Source: 2-12-FULL-65-11 sp049679965 (lineage in GTDB: Bacteria > Acidobacteriota > Vicinamibacteria > Vicinamibacterales > CAVVIG01). Taken from it: a stretch of DNA of 37,785 bases. Each line of letters starts with the position of its first letter. Within the stretch, counting starts at the first letter, position 1. The notes beneath the pieces are model-generated. The model did not search any database. It saw only the letters and a program-made list of their open reading frames with translations, and had not been told where the DNA came from. The stretch covers positions 1-37,785 of the forward strand of contig JBAUGX010000082.1 of assembly GCA_049679965.1 (NCBI GenBank), in the 5' to 3' direction. Positions 30,889-37,785 of this stretch are shown here, piece after piece. The position numbers and the translations under genes were made by a program.

Positions 30889-33318
30889 TCACGTCAAATC
30901 CATGGGAGGAAAGTGTCCGGGGTCGGATTCGGCCATCATCTGGTAGACGGCCTCCACGATTTGCTCCCGGTTCGGCTTGGAGAAGTAGTCCCCGTCGGAG
31001 CCGTAGGCCGGCCGATGGGGCATGGCTGACAGCGTCCGCGGCGCTGCATCCAGCAGCTCGAAGGCGCCTTGCCGTTCGAGGACTTCCTGCATCATGTACG
31101 CGGTGATGCCACCGGGGCAATCTTCATCCACGAACAGCACGCGGCTGGTCTTGCTGAGCGAGTCTCGGATAGCCGCGTGGATGTCAAAGGGCAGCAGCGT
31201 TTGAACATCGACGATCTCGATGTCGATGCCGGCCTCGTGCAGCATCGCTGCAGCCTCCATGGCGATGTCGCAGCAGGCACCGTAGGTCACCACGGTCACG
31301 TCCGATCCCGGACGGATGATCTCTGGAACGCCGAGCGGCAGCGTAAACTCGCCGATGTTTTCCGGAAGCGGCAGTCTCTTGCGATACGCGTTCAGGACTT
31401 CCACGATCACCGCAGCGTCATCCGATGCGAGCATCGTGTTGTAGAAACCGGCGGCCTGCACGGCATCTCTCGGCACGCACACGTAGACGCCTCGAATAAG
31501 GTTGACGATGCCGGACATCGGCGATCCTGAGTGCCAGATGCCCTCGAGCCGGTGTCCGCGGGTGCTGATGATGACCGGCGCCTTCTGGCCTCCGTGCGTT
31601 CGCCAGCGAAGCGTGGCCAGGTCGTCCGAGATGATCTGCAGCGCGTAGAGGAGGTAGTCCAGGTACTGGATCTCGGCAATCGGCCGCAGACCGCGCAGCG
31701 CCATGCCGATCGCCTGTCCGATGATGGTGGCTTCTCGGATGCCCGTGTCGGTGATGCGCTGGGCTCCGTACTTCTCCTGGAGGTGGGCCCAGCCCTGATT
31801 GACGCCGCCCAGGCGGCCGACATCTTCGCCGATGGCGATGAGCTGGGGGATCCGCTGGAGGGCCGCGTCGAAGCTCGCCTGCATGATCTCGAACCCCTGC
31901 GGCATCGGAGGGTTCGGCGCGTATCGGACCGGCACGACTGGAACCCTGAGCGCGGATTCCGCGGATTCGCTGTAGAGATCCGAGCCGTAGCGCCGGCGGT
32001 TGATCGCGTCCTGTTCCAGCTTCCATTCCCGCAGCGTGCGGGTCGCGTCTTGTGAATCGTGTCGAGTGGCGAGCAGGACGTCGGTCACGGCCGCCATGAT
32101 GTCGCGCCGAAGGGGCGCCCGCACGCCTTCGAGCGCCGCGGCAGCGCTGCGGATATGTTCCGCTTGAGAGGAGTGCCCCGCCAACGTCGCGACGAGTGAG
32201 AGCACGGTCTGGCGCTCGCCTTCAATCGGTGCCCGGTACGCGTTCCAGGCCCGGTCCCGTGCCTCCACGACGGTCTGCTTCTCCTCCGCCTCCAGTTGGT
32301 CGAGCTCCGCGGCCGAGGCAAATCCTCGATCGAGGATCCATGCGCGCATCCGGGGCAGGCAGTCGTACTCCTTTTCCCACGCGAGGCGTTCCGCCGATTT
32401 GTAGCGCTCGTGATTTCCCGACGTCGAGTGCCCGTACGGCTGGGTCAGTTCCGTGACGTGCACGATCGCCGGCGTGTGTTCGCGGCGGACCTGCTCGGAG
32501 GCGTCAAGGTACGTCGAACACAACGCCGGATAGTCCCACCCGTGGACGACGTGCAGGGCGATTCCAGGTCGGCCGCCCACCCGCCGGCCGAAGCCTTCGA
32601 GCACTCTGCCGATGTCTCCCTTCGTCATCTGAAATGTTTCTGGAACCGAGATGCCGAACCCGTCATCCCAGATCGAGATGAGCGCCGGCGCCTGGAGCAC
32701 GCCCAGCGCGTTCACCGATTCCCAGAACAGTCCTTCGGCGCAGCTCGCCTCTCCGATTGTGCCGAAGACGATTTCGTCGCCGTTCGAGGAAAACAGCTCG
32801 GTGTTGGCTTTGAGCGCAGGCAGTTGCCGGTAGAGCTTGGACGCGTAGGCCAGTCCGACCAGGCGCGGCATCTGCGACGCGGTCGGCGACAGGTCGGCGG
32901 CGGAGTTGTACCGATCGGTTTGCCGCACGAAGCGGCCCTCGCCGTCGAGCAGCCGGGTGGCGAAGTGGCTGGTCATCGACCGGCCTCCGGATGCCGGCTC
33001 GGCCGCGACGTCGGCGTGCGCGTACAGCTGGGCGAAGAACTGCTCGGGCGTCAGCAGGTCCAGCGCGAACATCAGCGTCTGGTCTCTGTAATAGCCTGAG
33101 CGAAAGTCGCCCTTTCTGAACGCGTGCGCCATCGCGAGTTGGGCGGATTCCTTGCCCTCGCCGAAGATGCCGAACTTTGCCTTGCCGGCGAACACTTCCT
33201 TACGCGCGACGATGCTGCACTGGCGACTTCGGCAGCCAACGCGGTAGTCGCGGAGCACAGCCTCCGCGTTCCAGCCGGGCGCATTGCGCAGTTCGGTGAA
33301 TGGGCTTTCCAATGACAT
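30889..33318 (-). CDS. 2-oxoacid dehydrogenase E1, fused alpha and beta subunits
   Basis: 809 residues. The first half is an E1-alpha: FGEGKESAQLAMAHAFRKGD, SGYYRDQTLMFALDLLTP, and the thiamine-diphosphate region GTIGEASCAEGLFWE followed by SIWDDGFGIS. The second half, from about residue 475, is an E1-beta: GFEIMQASFDAALQRIPQ, AIGEDVGRLGGVNQGWAHL, IREATIIGQAIGMALRG and PVVISTRGHRLEGIWHSGSP-like pyrimidine-binding parts, then the C-terminal VLFVDEDCPGGITAYMMQEV. Such single-chain E1 proteins act in branched-chain (2-oxoisovalerate) or related complexes, decarboxylating the 2-oxoacid and passing the acyl group to lipoyl-E2. No E2 or E3 gene is nearby. The substrate is uncertain. It lies downstream of tRNA-Gln on the same strand. 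Confidence 0.88.
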   Translation of the reverse strand: MSLESPFTELRNAPGWNAEAVLRDYRVGCRSRQCSIVARKEVFAGKAKFGIFGEGKESAQLAMAHAFRKGDFRSGYYRDQTLMFALDLLTPEQFFAQLYAHADVAAEPASGGRSMTSHFATRLLDGEGRFVRQTDRYNSAADLSPTASQMPRLVGLAYASKLYRQLPALKANTELFSSNGDEIVFGTIGEASCAEGLFWESVNALGVLQAPALISIWDDGFGISVPETFQMTKGDIGRVLEGFGRRVGGRPGIALHVVHGWDYPALCSTYLDASEQVRREHTPAIVHVTELTQPYGHSTSGNHERYKSAERLAWEKEYDCLPRMRAWILDRGFASAAELDQLEAEEKQTVVEARDRAWNAYRAPIEGERQTVLSLVATLAGHSSQAEHIRSAAAALEGVRAPLRRDIMAAVTDVLLATRHDSQDATRTLREWKLEQDAINRRRYGSDLYSESAESALRVPVVPVRYAPNPPMPQGFEIMQASFDAALQRIPQLIAIGEDVGRLGGVNQGWAHLQEKYGAQRITDTGIREATIIGQAIGMALRGLRPIAEIQYLDYLLYALQIISDDLATLRWRTHGGQKAPVIISTRGHRLEGIWHSGSPMSGIVNLIRGVYVCVPRDAVQAAGFYNTMLASDDAAVIVEVLNAYRKRLPLPENIGEFTLPLGVPEIIRPGSDVTVVTYGACCDIAMEAAAMLHEAGIDIEIVDVQTLLPFDIHAAIRDSLSKTSRVLFVDEDCPGGITAYMMQEVLERQGAFELLDAAPRTLSAMPHRPAYGSDGDYFSKPNREQIVEAVYQMMAESDPGHFPPMDLT

Positions 33319-33359
33319 CGATCTCGAAACGGTCGACGGTACAGTAAGGGTCAGAAGTT

Positions 33360-33433
33360 TGGCTGGGAGGCAGGGATTCGAACCCCGATAACATGCTCCA
33401 GAGGCACGTGTCCTACCGTTGGACGACCTCCCA
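33360..33433 (-). tRNA. tRNA-Gln (anticodon CUG)
   Basis: The minus strand folds as a full cloverleaf: 7-bp acceptor tgggagg/cctccca, D stem gtcc/ggac, anticodon stem cgtgc/gcatg with loop CTCTGGA (anticodon CTG, reading CAG), 4-nt variable loop, T stem cgggg/ccctg with loop TTCGAAT, discriminator G and an encoded CCA (33360-33362). The first acceptor pair is U1-A72, a feature recognised by the GatCAB amidotransferase in bacteria that make Gln-tRNA indirectly. It lies 44 nt after gltX. Confidence 0.95.
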
Positions 33434-33477
33434 ATAGCCGACGCTGATGGGGCGGAACGAAGCCGTAAGTATATCGA

Positions 33478-34938
33478 CTAGCCCGGCGCCGGCGCAATCA
33501 GCCGCACCGCCGCCTGCAGCCGCGCGTGGACGCGCTCGCGGCCGACAAGAACGAGCACCTCGAACAAACCGGGACTCACGGTGGTTCCCGTCACCGCCAC
33601 ACGCGTCGCGTGGATGAGCGACGCGGCCTTGACGCCTCGACCCTCGGCCACCCCACGCAGCGCCGCCTCGATCGGTCCAGCGTCAAACACCGGCAGCGCG
33701 CCCAACGCAGCATCGAGCGTGGAGAGATGCTCGCCCATCCCGGCCGCACGGAGGTGCTTCTCGACAGCCGCTTGGTCGTACTCAATCTGATCGACGAGGA
33801 ACAGCCGGCCCTGCACGGCGAAGTCACCCAGCCGCTTCGCCCGCGGCTTCAGCAGCTCGACCACGGAGAAGAACCACGCCCGGCGATCGCCCAGCAGCGA
33901 TGCATCCCACAACCCGGCTGCTTCAAACGACGGCCGCAGCCGCTTCGCGAGTTCGCCCGGCTCCAGCCGCATGATGTACTGCTGATTGAACCAGTCGAGC
34001 TTGTCGGGACCAAAGACGGCGTTCCCGCCGCTGATGCCTTCGAGCGCGAAGACCTTCGCCAGCTCGTCGAGACCGAACAGCTCCTGATTGCCGATGCCAG
34101 GCGACCAGCCCAGGAGCGCGAGAAAGTTGACCATCGCTTCTGGCAGGAATCCCTGCTTCGCGTACTCCATCACCGAGGTCGCGCCGTGGCGCTTGCTCAA
34201 GCGTTTCTTGTCGGCACCGAGAATCAGCGGCACGTGCGCGAACTGCGGGACCGGCTCGCCAAGCGCGCGATACAGCAGAATCTGCTTCGGCGTATTGGAA
34301 ATGTGATCGTCGCCTCGCACCACATGCGTGATCTTCATCTCCACATCGTCTGACACCACGGAAAGCTGATAGGTGGGATGGCCGTCGGATCGAAGTACGA
34401 CGAAGTCCTCGATGGCTGCCGCGTCGACTTCGATCGATCCGTGGACGAGATCGTCGAAACGCACCGCGCCCGGCGGAATCTTGAACCGAACGGCCCGCGG
34501 CCTCCTCTCGCGCTCGCGTGCGGCAATCTCGTCGGCGTTCAGTCGAAGGCAGGTGCGATCGTAGACCGATGCGCCGCCGGCCGCTTCCCGCTTGGCCTTC
34601 AGCTCGTCCGGCGCGCAGTAGCAGTAGTACGCGCTGCCGCTCTCGACGAGCCGCGCCGCCATTGCGCGGTGGTGATCGAGCCGCTCGGATTGGAAGTACG
34701 GGCCATGCGGTCCGCCGACCAGCGGCCCCTCGTCCCAGTCAAGACCCAGCCACCGCAGGCCGTCGAGAATGCCGTCCACCATCTCGGCGGAGGATCGCTC
34801 GACGTCCGTGTCCTCGATACGCAGGATGAACACGCCGCCGTGGCGCCGGGCGAACAGCCAGTTGAAGAGCGCCGTCCGTGCGCCGCCGACGTGGAGGTAG
34901 CCGGTCGGGGAGGGAGCGAATCGAACGCGGGGCGGCAT
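33478..34938 (-). CDS. gltX: Glutamyl-tRNA synthetase
   Basis: 486 residues, normal length, from ATG at 34938. It charges tRNA-Glu (and, if non-discriminating, tRNA-Gln) with glutamate. The class I signatures are RFAPSPTGYLHVGGARTALF (HIGH region) and KKRLSKRHGA (KMSKS region). Possible zinc ligands lie in YYCYCAPDEL, with a further Cys in YDRTCLRL. The Rossmann and alpha-helical anticodon-binding domains have the usual proportions. The neighbouring tRNA-Gln on the same strand suggests co-transcription with one of its possible substrates. No Shine-Dalgarno sequence precedes the ATG; TAACCT lies 9 nt upstream, consistent with a leaderless start, although the upstream gene ends only 43 nt away. 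Confidence 0.96.
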   Translation of the reverse strand: MPPRVRFAPSPTGYLHVGGARTALFNWLFARRHGGVFILRIEDTDVERSSAEMVDGILDGLRWLGLDWDEGPLVGGPHGPYFQSERLDHHRAMAARLVESGSAYYCYCAPDELKAKREAAGGASVYDRTCLRLNADEIAARERERRPRAVRFKIPPGAVRFDDLVHGSIEVDAAAIEDFVVLRSDGHPTYQLSVVSDDVEMKITHVVRGDDHISNTPKQILLYRALGEPVPQFAHVPLILGADKKRLSKRHGATSVMEYAKQGFLPEAMVNFLALLGWSPGIGNQELFGLDELAKVFALEGISGGNAVFGPDKLDWFNQQYIMRLEPGELAKRLRPSFEAAGLWDASLLGDRRAWFFSVVELLKPRAKRLGDFAVQGRLFLVDQIEYDQAAVEKHLRAAGMGEHLSTLDAALGALPVFDAGPIEAALRGVAEGRGVKAASLIHATRVAVTGTTVSPGLFEVLVLVGRERVHARLQAAVRLIAPAPG

Positions 34939-34947
34939 GGAGGTGTG

Positions 34948-34953
34948 AGGTTA
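34948..34953 (-). promoter_or_regulatory. -10-like hexamer TAACCT before gltX
   Basis: Minus-strand TAACCT lies 9 nt before the gltX ATG. The intervening CACACCTCC is the opposite of a Shine-Dalgarno sequence. Weakest member of the set of start-proximal TANNNT hexamers in this window. Confidence 0.25.
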
Positions 34954-34981
34954 TCGCGAATCGGCGCGCCGCCAGTCGGCG

Positions 34982-36121
34982 CTACTCGAGTTTGAAGGTC
35001 ACGGTCACCGTCATGATCACGGGCAGGGGGACGCCGTTCAGAAGCGTCGGCGTGTATCGCCAGCCTAAGATGGCCTGCACGCTCGCGTAAGAGAGCAGAA
35101 AGTCAGGCGTCTGCAGGATGCGCACGGATTCAACGCATCCGGTCGTGGAGATAGTCGCCTCGCCGATCACGATACCCTGCACGCGGGCTTCCTCCGCTCG
35201 CGGCGGGTAGATCGGATTGACATGGTGAGTCTTGCGGGGTTGCGTGATCGTCCCGCTGCCTGTGCGCCGGGGCGACAGCTCGGTGCCAACGTCTGACCCT
35301 CGCGTGTCAAGACACGCAATGAATTCCGGATCGGCAACCGTGAGGATGACCTGCGGGATGCCGGGCCGGATGTTGGGGCTTCCGTAGGCCACGCGCAGGG
35401 CAGCCCGAAAGGCCTGCTCGCATGCCGATGCCAGGTCCGACGACATGAACGAGATCGTCCTCGCTCGACCAGCGTCGTCATAGGTGATCTCGGCGCCGCC
35501 GAGCGGCCGATCCTTCGAGAGCTTGCAGCCCGTGACCTTGAGAAGGTCGGAAACCAGGCCTGACGGAAGGTCGCCGATGGAGCGCACGATGCGGCCGGCG
35601 GCGGGCAGGTTGGCCTCGTCGGCCACCACAATCCTCGCCGCGTCGAGCTCCGAGGGATGCACTCCGGCGACCTCCGTGAGCGCCCGCAGACCGATTGTCC
35701 GGGCCAGCATGCCCACGTAGGCGCGGACGGCCCAGGGCCCGAGACGGCGAGCCGTCGCCAGCATGTCTTGGTGGCTCACCCCGCCGAGCGCTGCAATGGC
35801 CCGAATCTCCTCGGTACCAGCATCGGGGTCCGCTTCCGCATTGAGTGCCGCGACCAGCGCCGGCACCAGCCCGAGCGCATTCGACACGCCCGCGGCTCTG
35901 GCAGCAGCCCCGCGGATGCGGGCGTTGCGGTCGCGAAGGGCCGCCTCCCAACGAGCCAGTACGTTACGGTCTTCGGGGTGCTCGACGAGGAGCACGAGCG
36001 CGCCTGGAGAGATCGGCCGCTTGAGGTAGTCGCGCCAGTCGGCGGCTCGCAGCGTCGCCGCCGTCGGCACCAACACGACAAGACCAACGACGACACGCGC
36101 GGTGGCGGCGAGCCTGGTCAT
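34982..36121 (-). CDS. Exported HEAT-repeat protein with TonB C-terminal domain
   Basis: 379 residues from the ATG at 36121, with AGGGAGG 5 nt upstream. A signal peptide or anchor (RVVVGLVVLVPTAATLRAADW) precedes an Ala/Leu/Arg helical region like HEAT repeats (WEAALRDRNARIRGAAARAAG, ALVAALNAEADPDAGTEEIRAI). A middle domain of unknown type with two Cys follows. Residues about 295-379 form a TonB C-terminal domain: HHVNPIYPPRAEEARVQGIV, then CVESVRILQTPDFLLSYASV and WRYTPTLLNGVPLPVIMTVT. The usual TonB membrane anchor plus Pro-rich linker is missing, so it probably does not energise TonB-dependent receptors directly. It may bind outer-membrane or peptidoglycan partners. It lies between a ferredoxin and gltX on one strand. 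Confidence 0.8.
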   Translation of the reverse strand: MTRLAATARVVVGLVVLVPTAATLRAADWRDYLKRPISPGALVLLVEHPEDRNVLARWEAALRDRNARIRGAAARAAGVSNALGLVPALVAALNAEADPDAGTEEIRAIAALGGVSHQDMLATARRLGPWAVRAYVGMLARTIGLRALTEVAGVHPSELDAARIVVADEANLPAAGRIVRSIGDLPSGLVSDLLKVTGCKLSKDRPLGGAEITYDDAGRARTISFMSSDLASACEQAFRAALRVAYGSPNIRPGIPQVILTVADPEFIACLDTRGSDVGTELSPRRTGSGTITQPRKTHHVNPIYPPRAEEARVQGIVIGEATISTTGCVESVRILQTPDFLLSYASVQAILGWRYTPTLLNGVPLPVIMTVTVTFKLE

Positions 36122-36161
36122 GACTGCCTCCCTGCGGGCAATTCTACCCGGGGCGCCCGAT

Positions 36162-36512
36162 TTACACCCACACCGCCGGCGGCGTGATGACTTCTTCGGG
36201 TGTGCGGCCTGGATCGGGCCGGCCGCTGCCTTCGAGCCGGCTGATCGCGCGGACGGTCATGTCCTGATCGCACAGGATCTGGCACGACAGCCGCACGCCA
36301 GTCAGCCCTTTCGCGGCCAGCCGCTCTTTCTCGGCAACCGTCATCTTCGACGGCTCACCGGCGACGAACTCGACCCGGCAGGTCGTGCAGCGCGCGTTGC
36401 CGCCGCAGGCGTGCAGGATGTCCACGTGGGCCTCGTGCTCGACGGCGAGCACGAGGCGTTTGGTGGAAGGGACTTCGAACGTGCCATATCCTTCGACAGT
36501 CAGTTTGGGCAT
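36162..36512 (-). CDS. 2Fe-2S ferredoxin, plant/adrenodoxin-type fold
   Basis: 116 residues from the ATG at 36512; AGGA 6 nt upstream spans the stop of the preceding gene. The cluster ligands are HACGGNARCTTCRVEF and LSCQILC: Cys-x5-Cys-x2-Cys with the fourth Cys about 37 residues on. This cytoplasmic electron carrier passes single electrons between reductases and oxygenases or synthases. A tail of some 20 residues after the fold (GRPDPGRTPEEVITPPAVWV) is Pro-rich and unusual. Its gene begins 7 nt after the bacilliredoxin stop, so the two are co-transcribed. The redox partner is not in the window. Confidence 0.92.
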   Translation of the reverse strand: MPKLTVEGYGTFEVPSTKRLVLAVEHEAHVDILHACGGNARCTTCRVEFVAGEPSKMTVAEKERLAAKGLTGVRLSCQILCDQDMTVRAISRLEGSGRPDPGRTPEEVITPPAVWV

Positions 36513-36519
36513 TGGATTC

Positions 36520-36954
36520 CTAGGCGCGGGCGCCAGCGGCGCAGTGGGCGTCGAAGGCCGCGGTCAGCGCCGCTGCCACCTGCTCGGCCGTCTGATTCTC
36601 GATCTGCCGCCGCTCGAGCATGAACACCAGCTCGCCGTCGCGCAGCAGCGCCACCGACGGAGAGGAAGGCGCGTAGCCGGTAAAGTAGCCTCGCGCGCGA
36701 GCAGTCGCCTCGTTGTCGGCGCCGGCAAACACGGTCGTGACCCGATCGGGTTTCACGCCATGCCGAAGCGCCTGCGCGATCCCCGGCCGGGCCTTGCCCG
36801 CGGCGCAGCCGCACACCGAATTGACGACGACCATCAGCGTGCCGGCAGTTGTCTTGACGGCCGCGTCAACGTCTTCCGCCGTGCGCAGCTCTTCCACACC
36901 GTGACTCGTCAGCTCGGCGCGCATCGGCGCCACGAAGAATTCGGGATATGTCAT
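36520..36954 (-). CDS. BrxA/BrxB-family bacilliredoxin
   Basis: 144 residues from the ATG at 36954 (MTYPEFFVAPMRAELT); ATG at 36963 adds three residues and is nearly as likely. The family signature NSVCGCAAGKARPG with the CGC active site is intact, in the thioredoxin-like fold (strand TLMVVVNS before it, a later TTVFAGADNEATARARGYF and a conserved YAPSSPSVALLRDGELVFML). Bacilliredoxins remove bacillithiol or similar thiol adducts from oxidised proteins. Outside Firmicutes the thiol partner is often unclear. Placed between a CysA-like ATPase and a ferredoxin on the same strand, it fits a sulfur/redox theme, though a shared function is inferred only. Confidence 0.9.
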   Translation of the reverse strand: MTYPEFFVAPMRAELTSHGVEELRTAEDVDAAVKTTAGTLMVVVNSVCGCAAGKARPGIAQALRHGVKPDRVTTVFAGADNEATARARGYFTGYAPSSPSVALLRDGELVFMLERRQIENQTAEQVAAALTAAFDAHCAAGARA

Positions 36955-36991
36955 GGGCGCCATTGTATCAGCGAACCCTTCGCGGTCCGGC

Positions 36992-37720
36992 CTATCGCGC
37001 GACGAACCGGAAGAATTCCCTGACGAAATCGGTTGCCGGCCGTTCGATGACGTCACTAGCCGTCCCGTCCTGCTCGATCATGCCGCGATTGATGATCACC
37101 ACGCGGTCGGCCAGATCGAGCGCTTCCTCCTGATCGTGCGTGACGAAGACGCTGGTCAGATGAATTTCGTCGTGGAGCCGCCGCAGCCAGGTGCGCAGCT
37201 CGCGCCGCACGTTGGTGTCGAGCGCGCCAAACGGCTCGTCGAGCAGCAACACCTTCGGCTCGACGGCCAGCGCGCGCGCGAGCGCGACGCGCTGGCGCTG
37301 CCCGCCCGAGAGCTGCGACGGCAGCCGATCGGCCAGAAAGTCGAGCTGCACGAGTTTGAGCAGCTCGCCCACCTTCTGGCGAATCTGCGGTTCCGCGGGA
37401 CGCACGCGCCGCGGCCGGACGCGCAGGCCGAAGGCGATGTTCTCGAACACGCTCATGTGCCGGAAGAGCGCGTAGTGCTGGAAGACGAAGCCCACGCCGC
37501 GATCGCGGACGCTGCGTTCGGTGGCATCCTCGCCCTGGAGGAGCACGGTGCCGGAATCGGCCGCCTCCAGCCCCGCAATGATTCTCAGCATCGTCGTCTT
37601 GCCGCCGCCCGATGGACCGAGCAGCGCGACGAGCTGGCCCGCGGGCACACTGAACGTGACATCGTTCAGCGCGTCGAACCGGCCGAACTGCTTGCTGACG
37701 TTTCGAACTTCGATACTCAT
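36992..37720 (-). CDS. cysA: CysA-like sulfate/thiosulfate ABC transporter ATPase
   Basis: 242 residues from the ATG at 37720 (CCGGAG 8 nt upstream). ABC ATPase motifs are complete: Walker A GPSGGGKTT, Q-loop VFQHYALF, signature LSGGQRQRVALARAL, Walker B VLLLDEPFGALD and the switch His in VTHDQEEAL. The sequence is closest in feel to CysA/PotA-type importers (IAFGLRVRP, DQEEALDLADRV). Full CysA proteins run to about 330-360 residues with a C-terminal TOBE regulatory domain; here the protein ends at FVREFFRFVAR, so that domain is missing or never present. It would power uptake of sulfate or a related anion with permeases outside the window. The sulfate assignment is probable, not certain. Confidence 0.85.
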   Translation of the reverse strand: MSIEVRNVSKQFGRFDALNDVTFSVPAGQLVALLGPSGGGKTTMLRIIAGLEAADSGTVLLQGEDATERSVRDRGVGFVFQHYALFRHMSVFENIAFGLRVRPRRVRPAEPQIRQKVGELLKLVQLDFLADRLPSQLSGGQRQRVALARALAVEPKVLLLDEPFGALDTNVRRELRTWLRRLHDEIHLTSVFVTHDQEEALDLADRVVIINRGMIEQDGTASDVIERPATDFVREFFRFVAR

Positions 37721-37785
37721 TTTTTACTCCGGATGGGGCCCCACCCCCATGCGCGGCCGTCGCTTACGCTCCGGATCTTGTTCGC
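37717..37785 (-). CDS. Possible 3' end of the upstream transporter permease gene
   Basis: One minus-strand frame is open from the right edge to a TGA that overlaps the cysA start (ATGA). The visible 22 residues include GRAWGWGPIRS and are not diagnostic. Operon logic (permease then ATPase) makes a cysW-type gene plausible, but the stretch may be non-coding. Confidence 0.35.
   Translation of the reverse strand, partial: ANKIRSVSDGRAWGWGPIRSKK

Overview
The window is high-GC bacterial DNA with dense genes on both strands. It most likely comes from an Acidobacteriota chromosome, possibly Vicinamibacteria. This is inferred from the mix of PilT, exported START-like, lipoprotein cupredoxin, fused E1 dehydrogenase and M1 peptidase genes; there is no rRNA or other direct marker. 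No transposase, integrase, phage gene or CRISPR array is visible.

Layout. 1-2383 (+): the end of a zinc-type alcohol dehydrogenase, two terminator-like hairpins, a degenerate sigma-54-activator-like protein and an EF-P of the YeiP/EfpL type. 2380-10064 (-): a six-gene defence operon, hsdR-hsdM-hsdS-darT-darG-unknown, with junctions of 17 nt or less or overlapping. It combines a type I restriction-modification system with a DarTG DNA ADP-ribosylation toxin-antitoxin pair and a small uncharacterised last gene. A 12-bp direct repeat brackets the operon, and an imperfect long inverted repeat lies upstream of hsdR, so it looks like an inserted defence island between efp and pilT. 10404-12022 (-): pilT and a coupled small gene. 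12063-16608: polyprenyl-synthetase-like protein, alpha/beta hydrolase with an Asp nucleophile, ECF sigma factor, exported START-like protein (-), and polysaccharide deacetylase.

16609-19384 is a gene graveyard: an outer-membrane-like remnant, an ECF sigma remnant joined to an Lnt-like remnant, a membrane protein fused to half an SDR, and a C45 hydrolase with an internal deletion. 19385-22216: serine beta-lactamase-like hydrolase, GyrI-like membrane protein, methyltransferase (-) and cupin. 22248-30843: multicopper oxidase (-), M1 aminopeptidase (+), exported protein (-), glycosyltransferase (-), PQQ-type dehydrogenase with an odd N-terminal fusion (-), and a cupredoxin-like lipoprotein (+).

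30889-37785 (all -): from the right edge inward, the possible end of an upstream transporter gene, cysA-like ATPase, bacilliredoxin, 2Fe-2S ferredoxin, HEAT/TonB-C protein, gltX, tRNA-Gln(CUG) and a fused alpha/beta 2-oxoacid dehydrogenase E1.

Several operon-leading genes (efp, 12022, multicopper oxidase, M1 peptidase, gltX) lack a Shine-Dalgarno sequence and have a TANNNT hexamer 6-9 nt before the start codon, which suggests leaderless mRNAs. Function calls come from reading motifs by eye; no database search was possible.
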